From the NCBI GenBank assembly GCA_949825025.1, contig OX463778.1, forward strand, positions 30,201,969 to 30,265,968: DNA of 64,000 nt, read 5' to 3'. A program made the position numbers and the translations under genes. Origin of the DNA: Siphlonurus alternatus. Its lineage: Eukaryota > Arthropoda > Insecta > Ephemeroptera > Siphlonuridae. The notes under the pieces were generated by a model. That model saw nothing but the letters and a program-made list of their open reading frames with translations, made no database searches and was not told the DNA's origin. This document shows positions 39,068 to 51,173 of the stretch, one piece after another (the stretch's first letter is position 1; each line of letters opens with the position of its first letter).

Positions 39068-39770
39068 TGGGATTTTTTTAGCATTGGGCCAGCTGATACA
39101 TAATATCTCTACCTTTTTATATTGTAATAATAACTTTTCTTTATTTAGTGTGATCACTTTTTTTTCCAACCATCATAAAAAAAATTGAGATTTATAAGTA
39201 AAAATTACATTACTTAATTATATTACATGCTTATTCACTTTTCATTGACTTGATGTTAAGAAATGGATTAGTAGCGAGCGGCAGTGCATAGAAGTTGAAA
39301 AATAATATTTTATTTCTTTCCTCTACTTATTTTTAGTCAAGCTGATAAGGAGAGGCGATCGGCCAGACAATGAGCTCTCACATCGTCCTCGCCGCCGCCG
39401 CCGGACTTTGGTCTTTGCTGCAGTGCGAGCAGCAAGCGAGGAGACAGGAGAGGCAGGCGGCGGCGCGTGTCACAAACGGTGGAGGGATGCCGGGGGACCG
39501 GGGGAGTCATGTTTATAGCAGTACCTCAGAGGAGAAAGCACTGATGCCACATCACGTAGTGTTGATGCTCTTATCATAGGAAACAACAAGCCCCGCTCCG
39601 TCCCACTCGCCCCTGGAAAGCAAGGCAACTTTTTTCACGTACTCGCGACGAAAGTTGTTTTGAAAACGTGCAGAGCCATCTCTGAATCAGGTTCGGGTAC
39701 TATCAATGTTGTCGTTTAAAGATACGGGCCTTCAAATCCTATTCCTTAGTACGTCTGTCTATTGTCTGTG
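39068..39770 (+). repeat. Right arm of the inverted duplication; DCLRE1A upstream region
   Basis: Reverse complement of 32681-33382. It contains a CpG-rich interval (39380-39670) unlike the AT-rich rest of the region and lies 250-650 bp upstream of the DCLRE1A start codon, so it probably includes the promoter or 5' UTR of that gene. Its left end includes half of the B-prime MITE present whole at 33336-33692. Confidence 0.8.
39370..39579 (+). CDS. 69-codon hypothetical ORF, right copy (possible uORF of DCLRE1A)
   Basis: Encodes the same 69 residues as the ORF at 33081-32872, with a signal-peptide-like start, and reads toward DCLRE1A. If the DCLRE1A transcript starts in the CpG-rich region upstream, this would be an upstream ORF in its leader. 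If not, it could be an independent small gene or simply CpG-rich leader sequence open by chance. Confidence 0.3.
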   Translation: MSSHIVLAAAAGLWSLLQCEQQARRQERQAAARVTNGGGMPGDRGSHVYSSTSEEKALMPHHVVLMLLS

Positions 39771-40026
39771 TTGTCTGTGAAGTGATGAAGAGAAAAGAGA
39801 GAAGCACATTTTTTGGACAAACATAATTATTCTTTTTTATTTTTTGTCTTATGTAAACTTATATATATTTTTTTAATTTCGATCTTTAGTTGTTACGCTG
39901 TGGTTGTTATAATATATATTATGTGTATAATATATACCCCCCAACGCATAGTGAAAGTGATCGATATTTCAATGGTGCACCTGGTAAAATAAAACTTTTT
40001 GAAAAGCTGCTAGCACTTCTAAAAAG

Positions 40027-43000
40027 ATGAACGTGCAGGACTTTCAACCTCGAATGTGCAATGAAGTTGCTGGTGGACAATCTTCTAACATATCAATTAG
40101 GTCAACTACTAGCAAGTTATCATTAAGACACAGGTTGTCATTAAGTTCTCAGAGTAAGCCTCAGCCAAGGTTTGACTCTAATGCGCACAATGAATCCCAA
40201 CGTCTGTCTCCTCCTCCCACTGATGTGTGGGTGTCGGGAGCACCCACTTCAAGGATTCAAAGAAAACCTCAAGATCGACCAAATATCCCTTATCTACCAG
40301 GTCCTATACCAAACTCAGATCTGCAAACACCAAGGCCTAAACCGACTGACACTTTATCAGCAGGATCATACAAAGAGAACAATGCAGGGAATGTAACTCT
40401 GGGAAAAAAGAAAACAAAAACAAAAAATGTACCTCCTATTGCTCCTTCAAAACAAAACTTTAATTGTGTATCCAAAATTAAACCCCCAGAAAATCCAGTT
40501 TTCCCTGTATTTTTAAGTCCGCAGAAAGCAAATAGTGTCTGCCACCCTAGTCCTGTTAAATTTTCTACACCAAGTCCTAAAAAAGTTGTACCAAGCCCGA
40601 GCAAGTCAACAAAAAGTCGAGGCTCTACAATCTTGTCTGTGCCGCTACATTCCAAAGGGTTCTGTCCCATTTGTCAGGTGCCATTTGCCTGCCTCAATAT
40701 TCTCTCCAGTGTTCACTCTTCACAATGCCAAGTGCCATCTGATAATCCTGGTAAGTTACTCTTAGTCAGATCCTCTCTTTCAAAGCACTCGGAAAATTTT
40801 AGTCTATAATTTTAGTCACAATATACAGTGTATGTATTTGTTAAAATTGCACTCTATTGTTGCAATAAATATGACGGTATGCATATGATGCATATACGTC
40901 TTCAGGGGCGCTGCTGACTTAATATACCGGTATGCAATATGCATGTATACAATTAGATGATTCATCCATACCTATAAAAATATGCTGGGGTGTGTTTAAA
41001 AAAAATAATAAAAATCTGAAATCTGAAATCTATATTTGGGCTACATTTCATGTACATTTTTAGGTGGTGTCCAAACCCAAGTAGCTGTAATTTAAAAAAC
41101 ATAGAACTGTATTGATTGCTTCTTGTTAAGTCAGGATGCTATGTATGCATACTCAAGCACGCCTTTCTTCTGTTTTAGAATGCTCTGAGGGAAAAAATTG
41201 TGTGAACAGAAACTTTCATCATTATAAAGACTTTCGACACACTGACTTGGCAGAAGAACGAGCATTGGCAAGTCCAGATCACTCAGAAGTAGCAGAAGAA
41301 AACTTAGATTTATTTCTAGATGATGAGCTGGAATTATTAGAAAACAGTCCTAATGGCAAGAGAAAGCGTGACACATCAGATAGACCTTTAAACAAAAGAG
41401 CGAAAACACCAAGTATTATTTTCTCTGAGGCTTCAGAAAAGGATGCAAATATAACCTACAGTCCTGCTGCTGAATCAAATCCATTCTTTAATCCTGAGGC
41501 TCTTGCAGAAGTAACTCCTGAGAAAAGACGTGAATCTAGGTCTGGCTCGCGAGCCTCGGAAGAGTCCAACCCATTCCACAATCCTGAAGAGTTTGAATCT
41601 TCAGGAGACGAGGATGGACCAAGGGTTGATAGAGGTGACATGGAAGAAGCAGGGGAGGAAGGAGCAAATGCAGTAGTCAGCAAATTAGAAGGAGAAGCTT
41701 CAGTTATACCCTGCATCTCTGGAGTCTGTGATGCCAAGCAGCTAGCTGTCACAATTACCTTGAGTAAACCTGACGGAATGCCTATCAAGGTACATGCTTG
41801 TTTTCACTTTTACATTTACACCAGATGTTACACTTAATTTAAAAATATTACGTACTGTATATTATCGTCCCTCGTCCGGAATAATGAGCTATCTGCTTAC
41901 CACAATTTTGTTGCAATAATAACCTATCTTACTTCAGGTGAGCGCAATTATGAGCTGTAAATAGGTATAAAATAAAGCTCATAATTGCGCTTACCTGAAA
42001 TAGCAGATAGCTCATTATTCCGGACGAGGGATGATGTACCCTGTAGATGCATAGCATAAATATACTCTACTGCAGGCATATATAATTAAAATGCATTTGT
42101 TGCATATTGTTTTACACTTTTAAAATATTCAGTACTAATTATGGTTCAGCAATGGCAGGAGTCAACAAATCTCTCTTAGCCAGCAGACTTGATGTTACAA
42201 ATAATTGTTGCTTGATAAAAAATAAAAATAATTAGAAGTTCATACATGACATGATGCCATATCCCTTACAGGGTAATCCATCAACAATGTTACCTTGTCC
42301 ATCTACAAAGTGCCCTCCGCTGCACTCGATTCTTACATAAAGTACTCCACTTACTTCAGAAATACTCATATATTCTAATAATTTATTAATTAACTGTAAT
42401 TATGGCATGGTTCTGAGGTTTCTTTTAAATACACTTGAACTATCTGTATAGTATATGATACATATTAACAAGGGAGGAGAAAAAAGCTTCAATTTTATTG
42501 GTGAAATATTTCCCAAGAGTCTATTGCTTTTGAAAAGACCTGGGAACACTAGTAATAATTAATTACATAATACTCAGACACTATACTAGTTACCGGTATT
42601 GTACACAAATAAACTGCTGTATTTTATATTACAGGAACTTTAAAATTCAACTTTACATATACTTCCAATTGCATAGTTTATATACAGTACTTATTAAATT
42701 AACATATTAAATTTATATATATTTCTTAATGAAAGGTTCTCTCTGTGTTTCAGGTGCATGGTGTTGGAGGTGTTGATGGTTGGTGTCAGGTGGAAGGTGC
42801 TGACGGCCATGGAGTGAGCGTCGCACAGTGCAGATGCCAACATAATCTGCATCTACAGTGTGAGATGACAGCATTTAAGGTACATGCCTTTCAGTGCTTT
42901 ATTTGGATGTATCTGACAAGAGTTGTGTCTTTACAGCAATCTGCAGAGTCAGAGATCCGTCCACCTGGTGCTGTCAATGAAGGAGGCGCTCAGAATGGTT

Positions 43001-46000
43001 AGTGCAATAATCAACATTGCATGCATGTTATTGCTACAATATTGCGTTGTATACTGAATCACAAGCTGTAGTGAGGATTCCAAAAATAAAAACAAGACCT
43101 TTGCAGTTCAAAAAAATTTACTATTTTTGCTTTTATTATTTTTTTTTTCAATGATTCATTTTTTACTTTAAATTAAAAACAACCTCAAATCAAAAAGTAC
43201 TATGTATTTTATATGTAACACTTCTTCAACCTTTAACAACCGCCAACCCCTCTGCTCTGTGTGCAGTTGTAGCAGCCAAGACGCTGTGGGGACCTCTGAT
43301 GAAGAAGATGACCTCTGCCTCCTCCTCCTCTTCTTCTTCTTCAAGCAGCTCGTCTGGCAGCTCGCTAGCCAGCAACAGGTGCCCGCACTTCAAGCTCATC
43401 CCAGGTGAAACCTTTGTACTGTACTTAAATCTTGATAAAATTTACTGTCCAAATTTGTGTTTAAAAAATCTTACAGGTTGTGATAATAGGTAAGGAAATT
43501 GAATTTTTTGCTCTTTGCCCAGCAAAATATCAATGCAAAATAATGTTAAAAATAAGTACATACTGGTATATACTCTACTTACCTTTCAAGTCTTTCAACA
43601 CATATATTTATATCATATGGATCATGTGTCGACCCTGACAGTAATATAATTATGTTTGATGTGATTGGCAGGTACAAGGTTTGCAGTGGACGCCTTCAAC
43701 TGTGGAGACGTTCCAGGGGTTAAGTTCTACTTCTTGAGTCATTTCCACTATGACCACTACATTGGTCTGACGTCCAAGTGGAATCACGTGATATACTGCA
43801 GTGCAATAACAGGTATGAATGCTCTGATGTTAAAGTAGAGTGTTTATCAGCTGTTTTTTTTTTTTAAAAATTAGTTATTATTTTCTAAAAATAGTTCTTA
43901 AAAGTGGTCCTCCATATCAAATCCAAAAAATTTCATCTCAAATAGGTTCTCCAGAAAAAAATTCATCAAAGTCAGAGTGAACGTGTCACTTAAAATAGAG
44001 CTTTACTTAACTAAGACCCTCAAATATCTCAAGAAAATACACCGTTAAATGATATAAAAAAAAAAAAAAAAAAAAAAAAATATCAATGTTCTATGACCTG
44101 AGCTTTAACCAAAAAACAAAAATAGATTAGGGGAAAAAAACAAAAAAACAGTCAAATCCATTTTTTCCTAAAAAAATCAAAGAAATTCTCATAAAACATT
44201 TTTTTTATTTTATGGCGGGAGAATGGATTCACAAACATAATATTATCATATTTCTTAACACTTTTTGGTTAAGGCTGGAGTCATAAAATATAATATAGCT
44301 TTATTTGTTTTTGTTATACCATCTAATGGTGTATTTTTTGTTAGATATTCGAGGGTCTTGTTCAGGTAAGGCCCCATGTGAAATGACAAATTCTCTCTAG
44401 GGATCGGCGATATTTTTCGATACTACTCGATACCCGATACTTTTCTGGCGATATATCGATACTATCGAGTACTTTTCTAAGCCGATAATTATCGGGTATT
44501 CGATACTAAATTATGAGTATCGCGGCCGATACTATTTATCAAAAAATTCATGCAAAAGTCACTCGCGGTAGTCGCGGTAATCAAAAACCAAGGCAAGACA
44601 AAAAAGTATTTATTAATTAAATAGGTTTTCGTCCATGAGTTCGATATATACTATGCGTTTTTAAATTCTTTTTCCAATACGAAAATCTACTCGTTAATTG
44701 ATCGAAAATACGCGATTGGCCATTTTTACTACTACAAGATGGTTTCCACTAGCTGGCAGTGGCACTCAATACCTCCGATAGTTTTACTTACTATTGGCTC
44801 GAGAGTACTTGGCTTTGGCAGATTATAGTGTTATAGCCTTTAGCCTAGCTAGCTAATATAAGCTAGCTATAGTAGGTCGTATAGTAGGAATGATTTATAC
44901 TAAATACTTTCACCGATATATCCGCAAAAGTATTACAATAAATTATTCATTTATATATACAGAGTACACAGGTACAGGTTAGTATTTTCAAGATGGCGGA
45001 ATACTTGAAAACTTGTTGTGTATTTTTTTTAAAATGATTATATATAACGTACATAAAAAATAAATGTTGGTAATATTTACTACATGAAAAGAAAAATGTA
45101 TTTTTACCCCCCCCCCCCCCCCCCCCCAGAAGCTAAAAAATATGCTGAATTTTAATCTTTTTAAAATTACCGCCGATATTTTCCGATATATCGAAATATC
45201 GATATATTTTGAGCCGATAGTATTGATGAGTATAAATACTTTTTAAAGTACTCGATATAAAAAGTATCGATACTTTTTTCACTATCGCCGATCCCTAATT
45301 CTCTCTGACTTTGTTTTTTTTTTTTGTTTTTTTTTTGTTTTTTTTTTTTTCTAGAGAACCTATATGAGATAAAATTATTTGGATTTTGGTTCTGTAATTA
45401 TGTAGGAGCACTGGAACTATTTTTAGAAAATACTAATTTTTTTTCTTTGACATATTTTTTGTGGTTGACCCTCAATCTACTTTAATAACACTTTTTGGTG
45501 TTGTCCTATGCTGGTTACAACTACAGGTATTTGCTAGATTTTTAAAATAATTATGTAGCATAAAAAAATGTATAATTTTTTTAATAAAAAACAAACAAAA
45601 AGTACAGTACATAAAATATATAATCATTATTTAATATTACAATTTATTTTGCTCTCTTTTTGTACCTGGAGATATTTTTTTTTCCTTGTAAAATAAAGCA
45701 AGTGTTTGATTCAGATCAGTTAATGTCATGCTGCCTCTTAACGTACATATTACAATCAATTTATTTATATTGAGGATGCCACTGCAGAACTGACTAACTC
45801 GATTTGACAAGAAAACTTTTAGTCATTTTATAACTGGAAATTATTATGCAAAAATGACTAACAGGTTTCGCATCAAATTGAGTTACATAGTCATTTTTGC
45901 TGCTGTATATTAAGGTAGTATGAATCAGTTTTTTTAAATTTAATGCCTCTTCCTAGAAAGTTAATTGTAGTGACTGTGTTCTGTGCTCATGCAGCTAGGC

Positions 46001-49000
46001 TGGTTCAAAAACAGTTGAGGGTTCGTCCGGAGCTACTGCGAGTGCTCGAGGTGGACCAGACCAAGAAGGTGGATGGCGTGGTGGTGACTCCGCTGGACGC
46101 CAACCAGTGAGTGGCCAGTTGGTTTTGTTAAATTGTCCCTCGTTCAGAATAATGAGCTATCTGCCTACCACGATCTTGAGTGCAATAATGAGCTATCTAC
46201 TATTTCAGATGAGCACAACAATAAGCTTTATGTTATACCTATTTACAACTTATAATTACACTCACCTGATACAGCAGATAGCTCATTATGCACACAAGAT
46301 CATGGTAGGCTGATTGGTAACTCATTATTCTGAACGAGGGACGAAATACACTAAATATTTAAATAAATGTATTTGATTTTTTACCTTATTTATATTATAT
46401 TTATATTAAGAATTTATTTTTTCCTTCTGTAATCAAACATAATTTAAAGAAAAAACTTAACTGGTGATCTGTAACAGCTGCCCTGGCTCGCTGATGCTGC
46501 TCTTCCAGCTGGGTGATGGCATCAACCACCTGCACACTGGGGATTTCCGAGCCTCCCCCCACATGGAGTCGTACTCTGCCTTCTGGAACCTCGATGTGGA
46601 GACCCTCTTTCTGGACACCACGTGAGTGCATGTCTCAGCAAATACTTCTTCACTAGCTACTGAGGTTGAATGAATGCAACTCTTGAAGCTGATACAATGA
46701 CTTTTACAATAATAAATTCATTTCTGACTATAATTTACCATAAAAATATTTGCAATTTGAATAATATTTTAGTATAAAATAATTATATTGTTGATTCTTT
46801 GATTCAAGGCAAACTGATTTAACAGTATTATTACACTCACACTATTTTATTATATAATTATAAATACTGTAGCTGTGAAGCTGAAATGTTTGTGTGATGT
46901 TTCAGCTACTGCAACTCTCAGTACGACTTCCCTACCCAGGAAGAAGTCATCAACTTTGCTGCAGTCAGGGCTAAATTCAATGCTGAGCGATCCCAGGCCA
47001 GGTGTCTCTTTGTCTGTGGGTCTTACACCATTGGTGAGTAGTGCTTGCAAGCAGCTTATATACTGTAGTAATCATTAAATTAATTTTTAAAATCTCATTT
47101 GAAATGAAATTGTACATTTTAATGTAAGAGTGTAGTTATAAATGTCAGATTGTTAATAATGTTACAATGCTGTAAAAATAAGGGGATATAATCTTTATTG
47201 AGGAGTAGAGTACCTTTCAGGTACATTCTTTGGCTATATCTTTTACCTTTTAAGTACTCTACTTGAGAAGTCACAGTAGGTGCAATCTTTAGCCAGTACA
47301 GTAGTCAATCAAAATATTTCATAAGGGTAAGATACCATGGAAAAGCTGATCAACATATTCCTATTTGATTAACTTGTAAACCTTAGCAAACTCATAAAAA
47401 TTCTGAATATTTTTGAGAGAAAGAAGTTGCAGAAACAATATTTTAAAGTTTTCAGTATAGAGCTTTCCCATGGAGAGCTAAATAAAAAAAAATAAATAAA
47501 TAAATAAATAAAATAATAATAATTTAAAAAAATTGGCTCCTCCAATTGTTTTGAAAATTTTTCTGCAATATCTTGGTGCTAAGAACTGTCTCAAAAAAAA
47601 AAAAAAAATAATAATAATAATAAGTCAAAATTTTTATAAGGTTGCTAAGGTTTACATGTTAATCAAATGGGACCATAAAATAAAAAATAAATAAATAGTA
47701 TTTTTATTTAGCAAAAAAGCTAATACAGACATGTTGTTATTACATCAATCATCAGAAGTCGTTTTCACATTAAATATTATACCAACATATTATTACAAAA
47801 ACAAAATAACTTTATTAATATTATTATTAGTCTTTTATTAAACACAGAAAATGTACATATTAACAGCACTAGAAACATACATTATAGAAAAACATTACAA
47901 TAGAACACATAAAACATACATACAAAACATATATAATAGTTACAGAATAATAGAACAATAGAAAATGATAATAAAACAATATAAAATAAAATAACAGATG
48001 ATACTAACAGCCTGTTACATCATAATAATAATATATCATATATATAATCACATATATAAAACAAAATATGACATAGAAAATAGATAGAATAAAAAACTTA
48101 TTGCTTCATTGCTATTCAAAATCTATAGACTATATGAAATCTCCCCTGGCATAATCGCTAATAGGCTTAATTCTAGATTTACAGATATTTAAATGATATT
48201 GGCTACAATATTCATTACATAATTTACATACACAAGATTGTTCAGCTTTATGATAACCAGAAGATTTACAAATTAGATGGTGGAAGCCGTGAACAGCCTG
48301 GCGAGTTAAAACATTTCTAACATTGGATCTATCCAATTGGGGCAGACACCAATGTTTACATGTCATAGCATCAGTGCTGTAAAACTCAGGATTAATATCC
48401 TGAGCTTTTTGATTCCTGACAGCTATAAAATTGGAATATTGATCTGTCGTTGGAAGTTTAAACATTTCTTTGATTTCTGTAATAAAATAATTGGAATCTA
48501 TCAGTTTATAGGCCAGTCTAGTTTCGGTAAATTTTGACAGACACAGTAATCTTTTAACAAACATGGCTTTTACTGATTCTAATTTATCAAAATCGGATAC
48601 ATATAAATGAGGCCATACAATTTCAATACCATAAGTAGCCACAGGGGCGACTTTTAAATTGAATAGTTTGAGCCCTGTTTTGACGGATAGACCAGACAGC
48701 CCTGAGATAGTGTACATAACAGTGATAGCGTTCTTACATCTTTCTGTTATATGTTTAGAAAAAGAATGCCCTGTCATTTGAAGTATTATGCCAAGATATT
48801 TAAATGAATTTAGAAATTCAATCTTTTGACCGTCACAATAAATTTCATCGTTTTTGCATAACGGTCCGCCTCTTCTAAACTTAACAACCTTGGTTTTCTC
48901 TGTGTTAATTTCTAGACCATTTGTTTTGGCCCAGATGGATAGATTATTTAGCGCTTTTTGTAGCTTGACTTTGCTCTTTGAAATAATAGCAAGATCATCT

Positions 49001-49523
49001 GCATATAAATTTAGTACGACTTGATCATTTTCATTTTCACAGTTTATATCTTTTGTAATCTCGGTTATATCTGCAGTAAAAAGATTGAAAAGAAGAGAGC
49101 TGCTCGGGTCTCCTTGCAAAACTCCGTTAGATTGAATAATATTACTAGAACATGATAAACGATCTTGAACACATACATAATTGATATTTAGAATAACAGC
49201 TAAGATATTCAAAATTTCAGAAGGAATTACTTTAAGTGACTTCAGCTTTTCAATGAGCAAATTCCTATTGACCGAATCAAAAGCTTTTCTGAAGTCTACA
49301 AAAGCAATATATAAATGACCCTTTGGCTTCTCCAATGCTAGTTTAATTTGATTATATACTGTGGATACAGCTTGTATTGTGGAACGTCCTGGCATAAAGC
49401 CGTATTGCTCTTTTGGAATAAGATAGTGGGTGGAATCAAAAAGCCTGTTTGCAATTAATCTCGAGAAGAGTTTGTACATGGTATCACCATGGATAATACC
49501 TCTGTATGAGTCGGGTGACATAA

Positions 49524-49557
<34 letters not shown>

Positions 49558-49942
49558 TTTTGTTTTGTTTTTAACTCCCAACCAAGTTGGGGTGGTTTAG
49601 CGCCAGCACCGGGCCCAATTGGGCCAAGGTGAAGGCGCCCGCTGATCCTGTTGGTGATGTTACGATCCAGCGTCTCCTACTCAGCTGCGGGCAATGAGGG
49701 CTTCCCGGGTACACCCGCAAATAGCCCATCACACAGCCTTTCGGGCAGGTCCTCTCCTAGGCGCGGTGGGACACATTTCCGCGAGCACTCGGAGTGCTGG
49801 ATGCCTTTAACCAGGGCACTTAGAGGTGGGGATGCATCTTGGGCTTCCCAAACCAATGCCCTGGCCGCCCTGTGGTTCAAGAACCACAGGCTACGGGCCA
49901 GAGGTCACACTCGCAAGGCAACCTCGAACCCGCATGTCCTTA

Positions 49943-50001
<59 letters not shown>

Positions 50002-51118
50002 ATATCATTAATTCATTATCATAAAAATAAACAAAGTCTCCAAATATTAATAATATTTCTTTTTTAAGTACATAGATTTTATAACTTTTACACATTCACG
50101 CTTAAAATATTTAACATCATTATTCATTTTAATATTTCGAGGTAGTGTATTGTATAATTTAAACCCACTAACCAAAATTGATTTCTGAAAGAAATTTTTG
50201 TTTTGTTTCTCTAAATGCAAATGATTTGCAGTTCTTGTATTATATCCATGTAATTCATTATTATACGTAATGTTATTACACAAATAACTGGGAGCTTTTT
50301 TGTTGACGATCTTATGGACAAGGATAAGTACATTAACAGCAATTCTTTGTCTTATTGACATCCAACACAACACATTTAGCATATCATTTATTGGTGTTAA
50401 TTTATGGCATCGCAGTATTACTCTCATAGCTTTATTTTGTAATTTTTGCAGCTGTTTTATATTTTCTTCAGTCGTGCTCCATAAGATGCTTGAACAGTAC
50501 TAGAAATGGGGGGATATTATTGTTTTGTATATAAGAATTTTAGTACATGGACTCAAATATTTTCCAATTCGTGCCAGATAGCTAATTTTACTTCCAATTT
50601 TTTTGCTTATATATGATACATGAGATTTAAAAGAAAGATGTGAATCAATAACAATTCCCAGATATTTAATTTCATCAACAAATTCCAAGGGTTCACCATC
50701 AATTACAATATTATTTTTATTTTCATCATTTATCATTTTACTTTTTGCTGTGGAAGAGGTGCTAATAAAAATACATTTTGACTTCGTTACATTCAATTTT
50801 AGTTTGTTATATTTAATCCAAATATTCATGATATTAAGATTGCGATTTAAAACTTCACAGACCTCCATGATGATTAGCTGTTCTGTGTTATCTTACCCTT
50901 AGAGGAGCATAAAACATTTAAACAACAATTTGTTCCCTTTCCCCTGATACTATCAATTTTACCATATGCTCTCTATTTCCCCCTGTTATTATCAAGATGT
51001 AAATCGGGATTTGACTACAGTATGTGATGTCACAATAAAGTCACCGAACCAATCTTTGTACGTTGGCTCATGACGTTATCCTAACATAACAGAGTCAAAT
51101 TCCAAGCTCTATCTCAAT

Positions 51119-51173
<55 letters not shown>

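Larger units (their letters stand above)
47320..50902. mobile_element. Family C fold-back MITE split by a LINE cluster
   Basis: The left part (47320 to about 47682) starts AAGGGTAAGATAC and contains both arms of a family C element. Its expected right terminus is missing there but appears at about 50870-50902, reading GATTAGCTGTTC ... TTATCTTACCCTTA. The intervening 3.2 kb is LINE and SINE-like sequence, so retroelements inserted near the MITE end. The match of the distant terminus is judged by eye. Confidence 0.55.

Noticed and set aside
32681..39770. The 7.1-kb inverted repeat as one large terminal-inverted-repeat transposon
   Set aside because: No target-site duplication at the outer ends and no transposase inside; the right arm is better explained as the native region upstream of DCLRE1A.
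40290..40670. 126-codon - strand frame under DCLRE1A exon 1
   Set aside because: Shadow frame of the coding exon; the + strand product has the zinc finger and correct splice phase.
48337..48537. 66-codon + strand frame within the LINE
   Set aside because: Shadow of the reverse-transcriptase frame on the opposite strand.
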